A stretch of DNA of 64,000 nt. Source: Pseudomonas plecoglossicida NBRC 103162 = DSM 15088. GTDB lineage: Bacteria; Pseudomonadota; Gammaproteobacteria; Pseudomonadales; Pseudomonadaceae. The stretch lies in assembly GCF_000730665.1 (NCBI RefSeq), contig NZ_BBIV01000022.1, positions 1 through 64,000 of the forward strand. The letters are read 5' to 3'. Each line of letters starts with the position of its first letter. The first letter of the stretch is position 1. Below the pieces are notes generated by a model, which saw only the letters and a list, made by a program, of their open reading frames with translations, was not told where the DNA came from and did no database searches. A program made the translations under genes and the position numbers. Of the stretch, positions 48,263-57,840 are shown one piece after another.

Positions 48263-49258
48263 ATGACCGGCTCATGGCGTGTTCTGCTCGCACTCTCCCT
48301 GTTCGCCGCCGGCGTCCACTACTGGCCCCACATGCCTGGCCTGCAGGCCCAGCCGCAGGTTCAAGTCGAGGCCGCAACGCCCTGGGGTGCCAACTACTTC
48401 CCCAACACCCCACTACTGACCCAGGACGGCGAGAAAGTGCATTTCTTCGACGACCTGATCAAGGACAAGGTCGTCGCCATCAACTTCATCTTCACCGGCT
48501 GTTCCGACTCCTGCCCGGTGGAAACCGCGCGCCTGCGCCAGGTGCAGAAGATTCTCGGCGACCGGGTGGGCAAGGACATCTTCCTCTACTCCATCAGCAT
48601 CGACCCCTACAACGACACCCCCGCCACCCTCAAGCGCTATGCCGAAAAGTTCGGTATCGGCCCCGGCTGGACCCTGCTCACGGGCGAGCCCGATGACATC
48701 GAACAACTGCGCCGGCGCCTGGGCCTGTACATCGATGGCCTGGAAAACGGCCGCTCGAAAGACCACAACCTGAGCCTGATCATCGGCAACCAGGCCACCG
48801 GCCGCTGGATGAAAGCCTCGCCCTTCGAGAGCCCTTACATCCTCGCCGACCGCCTGGGCAACAGCCTGCACAACTGGAAGCAGGCCACCGCAACCGCCAA
48901 CGACTACGCCAGCGCGCCGGAAATTCGCCCGCCCAGCAGTGGCGAACAGATCTTCCGCACCCGCTGCTCGTCCTGCCATACCGTCGGCAACATCGAACCA
49001 GGTCAACCCGGCATCGGCCCCGATCTGCTGGGCGTGGTCGCCCAGCGTGATCCGCGCTGGCTGTCCCGCTGGCTCAAGGAACCGGACCAGATGCTGGCAG
49101 AAAAGGACCCCCTGGCCACCCTGCTCTACGACCAGTACAACCGCTTGGCCATGCCCAACATGCGCCTGGGCGATGCCGAGGTCACCGCGCTGATCAGTTA
49201 CCTGGCAGAGGAAACCACACGGCTGCAGGCGCCCTTGGCAGATCGGGGTACGCCTTGA
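48263..49258 (+). CDS. Sco1/SenC copper chaperone fused to cytochrome c
   Basis: A 331-residue fusion anchored by an N-terminal helix (WRVLLALSLFAAGVHYW). The Sco domain (about residues 30-205) has Cys80-x3-Cys84 in FTGCSDSCPV and His168 in SKDHN, the usual copper ligands. The C-terminal cytochrome c (about 220-320) has the haem site Cys235-Ser-Ser-Cys238-His239 and the axial methionine probably in RLAMPNMRLG. It could deliver copper to and take electrons from the mcoA product encoded next to it. Confidence 0.85.
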   Translation: MTGSWRVLLALSLFAAGVHYWPHMPGLQAQPQVQVEAATPWGANYFPNTPLLTQDGEKVHFFDDLIKDKVVAINFIFTGCSDSCPVETARLRQVQKILGDRVGKDIFLYSISIDPYNDTPATLKRYAEKFGIGPGWTLLTGEPDDIEQLRRRLGLYIDGLENGRSKDHNLSLIIGNQATGRWMKASPFESPYILADRLGNSLHNWKQATATANDYASAPEIRPPSSGEQIFRTRCSSCHTVGNIEPGQPGIGPDLLGVVAQRDPRWLSRWLKEPDQMLAEKDPLATLLYDQYNRLAMPNMRLGDAEVTALISYLAEETTRLQAPLADRGTP

Positions 49259-49339
49259 AGGCAATTCGCCACCAGTCATGAGCCTGTCATCTGGCTGTCG
49301 TATTTTTTCGGCCACTACCCAGGGTCGGGAATACCAGCA

Positions 49340-51745
49340 GTGATACGCCGTTCGCTCTCCTCCACCGGCCTCTTGCGCCTGTTGATCCTGATGCTCTGCG
49401 CGGCCACCCTGACCTTTCTCTGGGGGCTGCACTTCAGCCAGAAGGCTGCTGCGCGCCAGGACGCGCTATCGGCCAAGGCAGCCGAACACCTCAACCTGGC
49501 AAGCCTGGTTGCCGAAAGCCTGCGCCAGTTGGTCGACCGTGCCCAGGCGGTGGGCCGTGTGACCCAGGACGACATGAAGGGACTGCGCCAGGACAACCTC
49601 AGCCTGGCCCGCCTGCTCGCCGAAGACCCCGTGTTCAAGCGCATGAGCCTGTATGACCGCCAGGGGCGGCTGCTCTCGGCGAGCCACAACGACGAAACCA
49701 CCGAGCTGCCGGCAGACTGGTTGCAGCAACTGAGCCTGCACGTTGCCCACTATGGCTTCAAACCGTTCCTGCCGCGCATCGTGCCAGACAGCGACCCCGC
49801 TGCCATGCCGAACTGGCGCCTGCCCTTCCTGTTGCCCTTGACCGACCTGCCAGGTCGCGAGATCGACCATATCCTCGTGGTGCAGCTGGACATCGGTTAT
49901 CTGGCCGTGCTGTTCCAGCACATCGACCTGGGCAGCAGCGGGCTGATGCGCCTACTGCAGGATGACGGCGAGGAGCGTCTGCGCATCGACAGCAGTGGCG
50001 TGGTGGTGGCCGGCGACAGCTTCGAACCCGACCTGCAAAGCCTCGGCCAGGCATCGGGGCAGCTTACCCAGTATGCCGCTGGCAGCCCCTACCAGAGCCT
50101 CTACCGCCGTATTGCCGATCGCGGTTTCAGCGTGGTCGTCAGCCAACGTTTCGACGAGATCCTGGTCCCGTCCGCACTGGCCTACACACGCCAGTTCTGG
50201 TTGAACCTGAGCATGACCCTGATGATCCTCGCCAGCCTGGCCTGGACCTTGCGCCTGCTGCGCAAGCGCCAGGAGGCCTTCAGTGCCCTGGAACACGCGC
50301 AACAGGTCAACCAGCAACTGATCGGGCGCCTGGAAGACGAACACCGGCGCAGCAGTCACGCCGCCGCCACCGACCACCTCAGTGGCCTGCACAACCGCCG
50401 CCAGTTCGTCGAAGTCGCCGGACACGCCCTGACCCGGCAGCGGGGCAAGCGCCAGTTGATGGCGATCCTGTTCATCGACATGGACCGTTTCAAGTCGATC
50501 AACGACTCGCTCGGGCACAAGGTCGGCGACCTGCTGCTGCAAGCCGTGGCAGGGCGCATCCAGCGCCTGCTGGAACCCGGAGACGAAGCCTCGCGCTTTG
50601 GCGGCGACGAGTTCGTCGTGCTGCTGGCGGGCGAGCGCAGCGAGGAACAGATCAATGCCTGGGTGCGCGATCTGGTGCAGAAACTCTCGGCCACCTATGC
50701 CCTCGATGGCCAGGAGGTCAACACCAGCCCCAGTGTCGGCGTCAGTATCTGCCCCCGCGACGGACAGGAGATCGACAGCCTGATCCGCTTCGCCGACGCC
50801 GCCATGTACTCCGCCAAGCAGGCCGGGCGTGCCCAGTACCGCTTCTTCGACCCTTCGCTGAACCTCTCCGATATCCAGGCTTTCACCCTGGAGCAGGCCT
50901 TTGGCAGTGCCTTGACCGCTCGCCAGTTCGTACTCCACTACCAGCCGCAGATCCGCCTCGACACCCAGCGGGTACTGGGCTATGAAGCGTTGGTGCGATG
51001 GGACCACCCCGAATTCGGGTTGCTCTACCCCGACCGCTTCATCGACCAGGTACTGCGTGGCATCCGCACCCTGCACCCGACCCCACCAAGACAGGCCGCC
51101 CCCTTGCTGCTGCAACACCTGCAGACCGCCGTGGAGCGCTTCGAGGAAGAGGCCCGCCAGGCGCGCGAATGCCACGACCTGCCCGCCCTGCGCCGCGCCC
51201 GCCGCGACACGGCCTTGCTGTTGCTGGGCTTCTGGCGAGGCTTTCGCGGTGACGAACTGGCGCGCTTGCGCATCGAGCATATCCAGGCCGAAGCTGGTGT
51301 CGGCATCACCCTGTTCCTGCCGCGCAGCAAGGGCGACCGCGAAGCACTGGGCGTTCAACACCGTACACCGGCGCTCAAGGCGCTGTGCCCGGTCACCGCC
51401 TACCTGCAATGGATCGAAGTCGCCGGCATCGCCCAGGGCCCGGTGTTCCGCAAGCTCGACCGCTGGGGCAACCTCGGCGACACCGCGCTCAACAGTAACA
51501 GCCTGGTCGGCCTGCTGCGGCGCATGCTCGAACGCGCCGGGGTGCCTGCTGCACTTTACACCGGCCACTCCCTGCGCCGCGGCTTCGCCACCTGGGCCAC
51601 TGCCAACGGCTGGGAGTTGAAATCGCTGATGAGCTACGTGGGTTGGAAAGACGCCAAATCCGCGCTGCGCTACATCGACTCGGCACAGCGCTTTGGTGAG
51701 CTGGCCGTGCTACCGGCCAGCCAGGACCAACGCCTCATTCCTTGA
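49340..51745 (+). CDS. chimera: membrane GGDEF, start of EAL, then tyrosine recombinase C-terminus
   Basis: An 801-codon open frame. Residues 1-330 are a membrane-anchored sensor (helices near 12-30 and 288-308). The GGDEF domain has the intact motif at 421-425 (RFGGDEFV). EAL starts at 549-551 (YEALVRW) but ends after only about 20 more residues (LLYPDRFI). From about residue 569 the sequence becomes a tyrosine recombinase (DQVLRGIRTLHP) with catalytic Arg636, His743-x2-Arg746 and Tyr778, missing its N-terminal arm. The join is in frame. It is best read as a deletion fusing two former genes; the cyclase could still work, the phosphodiesterase could not. Confidence 0.8.
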   Translation: MIRRSLSSTGLLRLLILMLCAATLTFLWGLHFSQKAAARQDALSAKAAEHLNLASLVAESLRQLVDRAQAVGRVTQDDMKGLRQDNLSLARLLAEDPVFKRMSLYDRQGRLLSASHNDETTELPADWLQQLSLHVAHYGFKPFLPRIVPDSDPAAMPNWRLPFLLPLTDLPGREIDHILVVQLDIGYLAVLFQHIDLGSSGLMRLLQDDGEERLRIDSSGVVVAGDSFEPDLQSLGQASGQLTQYAAGSPYQSLYRRIADRGFSVVVSQRFDEILVPSALAYTRQFWLNLSMTLMILASLAWTLRLLRKRQEAFSALEHAQQVNQQLIGRLEDEHRRSSHAAATDHLSGLHNRRQFVEVAGHALTRQRGKRQLMAILFIDMDRFKSINDSLGHKVGDLLLQAVAGRIQRLLEPGDEASRFGGDEFVVLLAGERSEEQINAWVRDLVQKLSATYALDGQEVNTSPSVGVSICPRDGQEIDSLIRFADAAMYSAKQAGRAQYRFFDPSLNLSDIQAFTLEQAFGSALTARQFVLHYQPQIRLDTQRVLGYEALVRWDHPEFGLLYPDRFIDQVLRGIRTLHPTPPRQAAPLLLQHLQTAVERFEEEARQARECHDLPALRRARRDTALLLLGFWRGFRGDELARLRIEHIQAEAGVGITLFLPRSKGDREALGVQHRTPALKALCPVTAYLQWIEVAGIAQGPVFRKLDRWGNLGDTALNSNSLVGLLRRMLERAGVPAALYTGHSLRRGFATWATANGWELKSLMSYVGWKDAKSALRYIDSAQRFGELAVLPASQDQRLIP

Positions 51746-53459
51746 ACGGAAAACGGGTGATTCCCGCCACTTCCGGGCGAATGGCGTAGAGGTCGCCGGC
51801 ATCCGGATAGTGGCGCAGTTGCGCAGGTGACATGCCGACGCGCGCGGTGGTGATGTACAGCGTATCCATGGCCACCCCACCGAAGCAGCAACTGGTCGGG
51901 CGTGGCACCGGCAGCACCACCTGGTCGGTCAGGTGCCCGTGGCGGTCATAACGCAGCAGGCAGCTGCCATTGAACTGGCAGACCCACAGCCCGCCTTCGC
52001 AGTCCAACGCGATGCCATCGGGGCGGCCCAGTTCTGCAGGCGTCTCGGCGAACAGCTCGACGTGCTCCAGGCGGCCCTCTTCCAGGTACTCGGCGCTGTA
52101 GATCGAACGGCTCGCCGAATCGACGAAGAACAGCGTCTTGCCGTCCTGCGACCAGGCCATACCATTTGGCAACGCCAAGCCGTCGTGGATCACCTCGTCA
52201 TTGAGCTCGCCATCGAAACGGAACAACGCGCCTGTCTTGCCGCTGGGCGCTTCGTCCATCAGACCGGTGACGAAGCGCCCCTGCGGGTCGCAGGCACCGT
52301 CGTTGAAACGGTAGCCGGAACGGTGGTGCACCGATGCGGAATACTGCCGTACCCTGCCCGACGCGACGTCGAGAATGGCCACGCTGGCGTCTTCGGTGAA
52401 GATCAGGTTGCCCTCATCGGTCAATGCCAGTGCACCGATCCGCGCAGCGGACTCGTACAGCACCTCCACCTCGCCATCGGGCAGCAGCCGATGAATTCGC
52501 CCACCGGTGATGTCGACGAAGTACAGGACGCCGTTGCGGGCATCCCAGACCGGGCTTTCGCCGAGGTCGGCGCGGGTGTTGGCGACCTTGAACGGCAGGT
52601 AGTGGCATTCCTTGATGCGGCTCCAGCGCTCGGCGACTTCGGCCAGGCTGGAGGCCTCGACCCGTGCCAGGTCGCGTGGGTAGCTGACGCCGCTGTTCTC
52701 GCTGAAGCGGGTGGCGGTGAACTGGCCATTGCTGGCGCGCAGGATGTAACCGGTGTCGCGGCACAACGCACTGGCCAGGTAGAGCACGCCCGGCGTGACC
52801 CATCCGGGCTTGAGTTCTTCAGGCGGCAGCGTCACGCCCCACATGCGTGTCTTGGCCACCGGCGAGATCGCGTTGACCAGGATACCGTTCGCCAGCCCCT
52901 CCATGCTCAGGGCATTCATGATGCCGACCTGGGCCATCTTGCCCGCCGAATAGGCCACCAGCCCAGGCTGCGAATAGCGCTGGTACATGGCCCGGTCGGA
53001 GGTCGTCAGGACGATGCGCGGGGCCGCCGAGGCCTTCAGGTGCTTCCAGGCATGCTTGGCGAGCCAAACCGGCGCGTGCACGCTGATGCCCAGGGCGCGA
53101 TCGAGGAATGCCTGTTCCTGGGTTTCGATGCCTTGGTAGTCGACCCAGCCGGCGTTGTGGATGAGGATGTCCAGCGCGCCGAAATGTTCGATGGCCAGCT
53201 CGACCAGTTGCCGGCACGCGTCTTCGTTTTCCAGCTGGCCCACATGGGCAACCACGTCAAAGCCCTTGTCCTTCAGGGTTTGCAGGGCAACGCTGACCGC
53301 CGCCGGGTCCTGCCCTTCGCCCGACCGATCGGTACCCAGGTCGCTGATGACCACGCGGGCGCCACGCGCGGCCAGGGCCGCCGCATAGTCCAGCCCCAGG
53401 CCCTGGGCTGCGCCGGTGACGATGGCCACTTTGTTCTTGAACGGGTCTGTACTTGGCAT
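51735..53459 (-). CDS. SDR dehydrogenase fused to SMP-30/gluconolactonase
   Basis: A 574-residue two-domain enzyme. Residues 1-270 are a short-chain dehydrogenase (VAIVTGAAQGLGLDYA; NAG in LIHNAGWVDY; the Tyr-x3-Lys pair YSAGK). Residues 300-574 are an SMP-30 beta-propeller (LGESPVWDARNGVLYFVDI; GLALPNGMAWSQDGKTLFFVDS; GRPDGIALDCEGGLWVCQF). A logical pair is oxidation to a lactone, then hydrolysis. Both domains look complete. The ATG at 53459 faces the LysR gene. Its 3' end overlaps the previous gene convergently by 11 bases. Confidence 0.85.
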   Translation of the reverse strand: MPSTDPFKNKVAIVTGAAQGLGLDYAAALAARGARVVISDLGTDRSGEGQDPAAVSVALQTLKDKGFDVVAHVGQLENEDACRQLVELAIEHFGALDILIHNAGWVDYQGIETQEQAFLDRALGISVHAPVWLAKHAWKHLKASAAPRIVLTTSDRAMYQRYSQPGLVAYSAGKMAQVGIMNALSMEGLANGILVNAISPVAKTRMWGVTLPPEELKPGWVTPGVLYLASALCRDTGYILRASNGQFTATRFSENSGVSYPRDLARVEASSLAEVAERWSRIKECHYLPFKVANTRADLGESPVWDARNGVLYFVDITGGRIHRLLPDGEVEVLYESAARIGALALTDEGNLIFTEDASVAILDVASGRVRQYSASVHHRSGYRFNDGACDPQGRFVTGLMDEAPSGKTGALFRFDGELNDEVIHDGLALPNGMAWSQDGKTLFFVDSASRSIYSAEYLEEGRLEHVELFAETPAELGRPDGIALDCEGGLWVCQFNGSCLLRYDRHGHLTDQVVLPVPRPTSCCFGGVAMDTLYITTARVGMSPAQLRHYPDAGDLYAIRPEVAGITRFPFKE

Positions 53460-53536
53460 CGTGAAGCTCTTCGAATTCTCCTTTTTACGATAACAACAAA
53501 AAAATCAATGACTTAATATTAAAAGCATGCAACTTT

Positions 53537-53553
53537 GATATCTGCCAGATATC
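53537..53553. promoter_or_regulatory. 17-base palindrome, putative LysR operator
   Basis: GATATCTG-C-CAGATATC is a perfect inverted repeat with the T-N11-A layout of LysR sites. It lies between the divergent SDR-SMP30 and LysR genes in an AT-rich stretch, so it is likely the regulator's recognition site. Confidence 0.6.
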
Positions 53554-53648
53554 ACCAGAGCCGTCGTCGCTATATCATGGCCGTGTTTCACGGCCGCGCG
53601 TCGGAGAGCGCTTTTCTGGCCCCGCTCGACTCGATGAAGGAACATGGA

Positions 53649-54620
53649 ATGATCGAGACACGTTTGCTCAGGCAGTTCATCGCCGTGGCCGAGGAACTGC
53701 ACTTTCACAAGGCAGCCATTCGGCTGCACATGGCGCAGCCACCCCTGAGCCAGGCGATCAACCGACTCGAAGAGAAGCTCGGCTTCAGCCTGTTTCTGCG
53801 CAACAAGCGCGGGGTCAAGCTCACCGCAGCAGGCGCGGCGTTCCTGGAAACCGCCTACCGCACGCTCAAGGAACTGGAACAAGGCATCGAGTACGCACGC
53901 AACGTCTCTGAAGGCATCTGCGGCAAGCTGACCATCACCGCCATTTCCATCGCCTACTACGAGTCGCTGCTCACGACCCTTAAGCGCTTTCGCGAAATCT
54001 ACCCGAATGTGCGCCTGACCATCCGCGAGATGCCGTCGGCCTCCCAGGCCAAGGCCTTGATGGCCGGCGAGGCGGACATCGGTTTCATGCGCAAGCTGCC
54101 CATGCCGCCCGACACCATCGAATCGCGCCTGCTGCTCAACGAGCAGATCGTCATGGCCCTGCCCACCAGCCACCCCAAGGCGCAGCATGCGCTGGTCGAC
54201 CTGCGCGAATTCGCCGAAGAAGACTTCGTGTTCACCCCGCAGGCACTGGGCAGCGGCTACCACAGCCAACTGATAGCCCTGTGCGAGTCGGCAGGCTTCT
54301 ACCCCCGGATCGTCCAGGAGGCGGCGCAGATCCACACCCTCATCGGCCTGGTGGCCTGCGGCTTCGGTGTTGCCCTGGTGCCGGAGTCGATCGCCTACTC
54401 CACGTTGCGTGACCGCGTGCACTTGCGCCCGATTCGCCCGATCAAGGACCAGCCCACGCCGACCATGGGCCTGTACATGAACTGGAACCTGCAGAACGCT
54501 TCCCCGGCCCTGGGCAGCTTCATCTCCATGCTCGACCTGGGTGCGCCACGGCGCTTTATCGACACCATCCAGAACCCGGTGATCCTGGATGGCGTCGAGC
54601 TGCCCGAGTTACACCGCTAA
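53649..54620 (+). CDS. LysR-family transcriptional regulator
   Basis: A 323-residue LysR regulator: N-terminal winged helix (MIETRLLRQFIAVAEELHFHKAA, then RLHMAQPPLSQAINRLEEKLG) and the periplasmic-binding-like effector domain to the C-terminus. The start at 53649 gives the normal N-terminus and has AAGGAAC upstream; in-frame codons before it look non-coding. It is divergent from the SDR-SMP30 gene and probably regulates it. Its 3' end overlaps the convergent asnB end by 12 bases. Confidence 0.9.
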   Translation: MIETRLLRQFIAVAEELHFHKAAIRLHMAQPPLSQAINRLEEKLGFSLFLRNKRGVKLTAAGAAFLETAYRTLKELEQGIEYARNVSEGICGKLTITAISIAYYESLLTTLKRFREIYPNVRLTIREMPSASQAKALMAGEADIGFMRKLPMPPDTIESRLLLNEQIVMALPTSHPKAQHALVDLREFAEEDFVFTPQALGSGYHSQLIALCESAGFYPRIVQEAAQIHTLIGLVACGFGVALVPESIAYSTLRDRVHLRPIRPIKDQPTPTMGLYMNWNLQNASPALGSFISMLDLGAPRRFIDTIQNPVILDGVELPELHR

Positions 54621-56444
54621 GCGGTACTCGCGCAACCAGGCGGCCAATGCCAGCGCCGTTTCCAGGTTGTTGCGCCGCAACTGCGAATTGAAGTGCCCTG
54701 CGGCCTGCTGCAGCTCAGCCGCCAGGCGAGCCCGGTCGATGAACTCGAACACCGGGTTGCCTGGCTCGCCCAACAATTGCCCGACCCGCCCACGCAAGAA
54801 CTGCTCGTACGCCTGGTTCGCCGAGGTCGGATACGGGCTCTTGCGCCGCTTGAGCACCGCTGGTGGCAGCAGGTCGGCACAGGCGTGCTTGAGCAGCCAC
54901 TTCTCCTCCCCGTCCTTGCCCTTGATCGCCCACGGTACGTTGTACACATACTCGACCAGTTCATGGTCGGTGAACGGCACCCGCACTTCGAGGCTGGCGG
55001 CCATGCTCAGGCGGTCCTTGCGCGCGAGCAGGATCGGCAACCAACGCTGCAGGTGCATGTGGCACAGCGCGCGCATGCGCCGCTCCTGCGGGCTGTCGCC
55101 CGGCAGATGCTCGACGCTGTCCAGCGCCTGGTGGTAGCAGCTGTCCTGGTATTGGACGAAGTCGCAGTGGCGGTTGAGGTCAGGCGCAACCAGCGCCGGC
55201 TGCAGCAACTGCATGCGCGACAGCCACGGGAAACGCGGCGCCCCCAGTGCCTGGGGATCGCGGAACCAGGCGTAACCGCCGAACACTTCGTCCGCCGCCT
55301 CGCCCGAGAGGGCGACCGTGGAATGCACCCGGATGGCCTTGAACAGCAAGTACAGCGAGGTGTCGACGTCGCCGAACGTGGCGGGCGAGTCGTTGGCGCA
55401 GTACACCGCCCGACGTGCGGCATCGCCCACCAGCTCGCTGTTGTCGATCAGGATGGTCTGGTGCCGACTGCCGATATGCGCGGCCGCGGCCAAGGCATAG
55501 GGCTGGTCGCGCTCGGGGCGAAATGCATCGCTCTGGAACTGCTCGGCCTGGCCGACGAAGTCCACCGAGAACGAGCTGACCTTGCCGCTCTGCGCCGCGC
55601 CCAGGCGCTGCTGCGCCATGGCGGTCAGGGCAGTGGAATCCAGCCCGCCGGAGAGCAGCGAGCACAACGGTACATCGGCATGCAGCTGCTCGCCCAGGGC
55701 CCTGTCCAGCAGCTCGCGGGTACGCGCCACGGTAGTGGCCAGGGTATCTGCGTGCTCACGCCGCTGCAGGTGCCAGTAGCGGCTGATCTTCGCCCGGCCA
55801 TTGGGGCGCCAGGACAATCGATGCCCCGGCGGCAGCTCGTCGATGCCGCGCAGGGCCGTGCGCACGCTGCCACGCGACAGGCTCAGGGCATCCACCAGGC
55901 CCACCCTGTCCAGCGCGCGGGTGAAATCCGGGTGGGCCAGGATCGCCTTGATTTCCGAACCGAACAGCAGACCTTGCTGGTGCCAGGCAACGTACAGCGG
56001 CTTGACCCCGAGTCGATCACGCACCAGCAGCAAGTGGCCGTCACGCCCGTCGAACACGGCGAAGGCGAACATGCCGGTCAACTGCTCGCAGCACTGCTCA
56101 CCCCATTCCAGGTACGCGTGCAGCACCACTTCGGTGTCGCTGCGGGTATGGAACACGTGGCCCTTGCTGCGCAAGCGCTCGCGCAGTGGGTCGTGGTTGT
56201 AGACCTCGCCGGTGTAGACCAGGGCGATCTCCTCGCCGCTGGCACAGCGGTAGGTCATCGGCTGCACGCCGCCGTCGAGGTCGATGATCGCCAAGCGCCG
56301 ATGCCCCAGCAGGGCATGGCGGTGTCGCCAGCTGCCGCTGGCGTCCGGCCCGCGCAGGGCCAGCGTATCGGTCATGGCGTCAAGCACCTGGCCGGCCTGG
56401 GTCAGGTCGCGGGTGTAGTCCACCCAGCCTGTGATTCCACACAT
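54609..56444 (-). CDS. asnB: asparagine synthetase (glutamine-hydrolysing)
   Basis: A 611-residue glutamine-dependent amidotransferase. Cys2 (MCGITGW) is the glutaminase nucleophile and the N-terminal domain (RGPDASGSW; GEVYNHDPLRERL) is complete; the synthetase domain has the ATP loop SLLSGGLDSTA near residue 260 and SGEAADEVFGGY near 390. In cluster context such proteins often amidate or cyclise a biosynthetic acid rather than aspartate. It is the last gene of the seven-gene operon, 10 bases after the amidase. Confidence 0.9.
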   Translation of the reverse strand: MCGITGWVDYTRDLTQAGQVLDAMTDTLALRGPDASGSWRHRHALLGHRRLAIIDLDGGVQPMTYRCASGEEIALVYTGEVYNHDPLRERLRSKGHVFHTRSDTEVVLHAYLEWGEQCCEQLTGMFAFAVFDGRDGHLLLVRDRLGVKPLYVAWHQQGLLFGSEIKAILAHPDFTRALDRVGLVDALSLSRGSVRTALRGIDELPPGHRLSWRPNGRAKISRYWHLQRREHADTLATTVARTRELLDRALGEQLHADVPLCSLLSGGLDSTALTAMAQQRLGAAQSGKVSSFSVDFVGQAEQFQSDAFRPERDQPYALAAAAHIGSRHQTILIDNSELVGDAARRAVYCANDSPATFGDVDTSLYLLFKAIRVHSTVALSGEAADEVFGGYAWFRDPQALGAPRFPWLSRMQLLQPALVAPDLNRHCDFVQYQDSCYHQALDSVEHLPGDSPQERRMRALCHMHLQRWLPILLARKDRLSMAASLEVRVPFTDHELVEYVYNVPWAIKGKDGEEKWLLKHACADLLPPAVLKRRKSPYPTSANQAYEQFLRGRVGQLLGEPGNPVFEFIDRARLAAELQQAAGHFNSQLRRNNLETALALAAWLREYRLAV

Positions 56445-56454
56445 GCTGCGCTCC

Positions 56455-57840
56455 TCAAACCTGAAGTCGACGGCTTGGCAGCAGGCCGGTCACGGCCTGC
56501 AGGCGCTTGGCGATGTCCAGCAACTGCCGTTCGCTGTCGCGCCGCCCCATGATCTGCACGGCCAGCGGCGCCTTGCCGTCATGACTCAGGCAGATCGGCA
56601 CGGTGATCGCCGGCAGGCCGCTGAAGCTGGCAAGCGGGGTGAAGCTGAGCTTTTGCGCGTAGCCTTCATCGGCCGGTGATGGGATGGTCGAGTCACCGGG
56701 TTGCGGGTCGCGCCGATCGAACGGCCGGTTGGGGTCCATCGGGAACACCACGAAGTCCACCTGGGCAGCGTCGAACCACGCATCGATTGCGCCGCGAATG
56801 CCGTCCATGCGCTGCTGAATACGCTGGTAGTCACGATCAGCGACGCCCTCGCCCACCTTGAGCGCGCTGAGCGTGGACCAGTGCAGTTCGCAATCGAATC
56901 GACGCATCCAGGCCGCCGAGGCCAACCAGGCATCGCGCGCGCACAACTGCCAGGCGTCGCCCCGGCAGGCCCACAACTCAGGCATGGCGACTTCACCGGG
57001 CGCCATGCCCAGCTCGGCCAGCGCGTTGCCTGCCTGGCCGAGCATGTCGAGCATCGCCGGGCTGGTCAGCGAAGGGTCCAGGGCGTGTTCGAGCAGGGCA
57101 ACCCGGTAAGTGTCCTTGAGTGGCTGTTGCTGGCCAAGCAGCGGCTCAAGGCCCAGCAACGGGAACAGCAGGTCGAGGTCATCGGCGCTGCGGGTCACCC
57201 ACCCCAGGGCATCCATGCGCGGCGACAGCGGGAATACCCCACCCAGGCTCGCCGCCTTCTGCGTCATGCGCAGGCCGACCATGCCGCAGTGCGACGCTGG
57301 CCAGCGCACCGAGCCCAGCACATCGGTGCCCAGCGAGATGTCGCACAGGCCGGCGGCCACCGACACTGCGGAGCCTGTACTGGAGCCCGAGGGGTCGATG
57401 GTCGGGAAATGCGGGTTGTGACACCCTGCGCCAAAGGCGATGTTCAGTTCGGTGGTGGCGACCTTGCAGGTCAACGCGACCCGCGGATCAAGGAAGGTCA
57501 ACGCCTCGGCACTGCGCTGCGGGTAGTGCCGGTAGCTGCGCAGGCCCAGGCGGGTCGGCAGGCCTGCGACATCCACCGTGTCCTTGACCCCCAGCCGGTA
57601 CCAGGGCGCCTCCACTGCACGGCTACTCGTCAGGCAACGATAGTGGCTGTCGGCGTGCACGGACCATTGGTCATGTTGTGCTGCCCATTCGGCTGCAAGG
57701 CCGGGCGTGCGCTGCAGCAGCGCGTGACGTTTGCGCAGGCTCAGCCCGAGGTACGCCGGCTGTTCGCGGCCCATGTCGTTGGCCGGGCCGCAGCTGGCCA
57801 GGTAGTGGGCGATGGTGGCTTGGGTATCAGCGTGGGTCAT
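56455..57840 (-). CDS. amidase-signature family enzyme
   Basis: A 461-residue amidase of the Ser-cisSer-Lys type. The catalytic Lys is in LGVKDTVDVAG, the cis-serine in SGSSTGSAV and the nucleophile in GTDVLGSVRW, so the triad is present. The start at 57840 gives MTHADTQATIAHY and overlaps the end of the previous gene by 14 bases. In the operon it could hydrolyse, or form, an amide of the carrier-bound product; the direction is unknown. Confidence 0.86.
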   Translation of the reverse strand: MTHADTQATIAHYLASCGPANDMGREQPAYLGLSLRKRHALLQRTPGLAAEWAAQHDQWSVHADSHYRCLTSSRAVEAPWYRLGVKDTVDVAGLPTRLGLRSYRHYPQRSAEALTFLDPRVALTCKVATTELNIAFGAGCHNPHFPTIDPSGSSTGSAVSVAAGLCDISLGTDVLGSVRWPASHCGMVGLRMTQKAASLGGVFPLSPRMDALGWVTRSADDLDLLFPLLGLEPLLGQQQPLKDTYRVALLEHALDPSLTSPAMLDMLGQAGNALAELGMAPGEVAMPELWACRGDAWQLCARDAWLASAAWMRRFDCELHWSTLSALKVGEGVADRDYQRIQQRMDGIRGAIDAWFDAAQVDFVVFPMDPNRPFDRRDPQPGDSTIPSPADEGYAQKLSFTPLASFSGLPAITVPICLSHDGKAPLAVQIMGRRDSERQLLDIAKRLQAVTGLLPSRRLQV

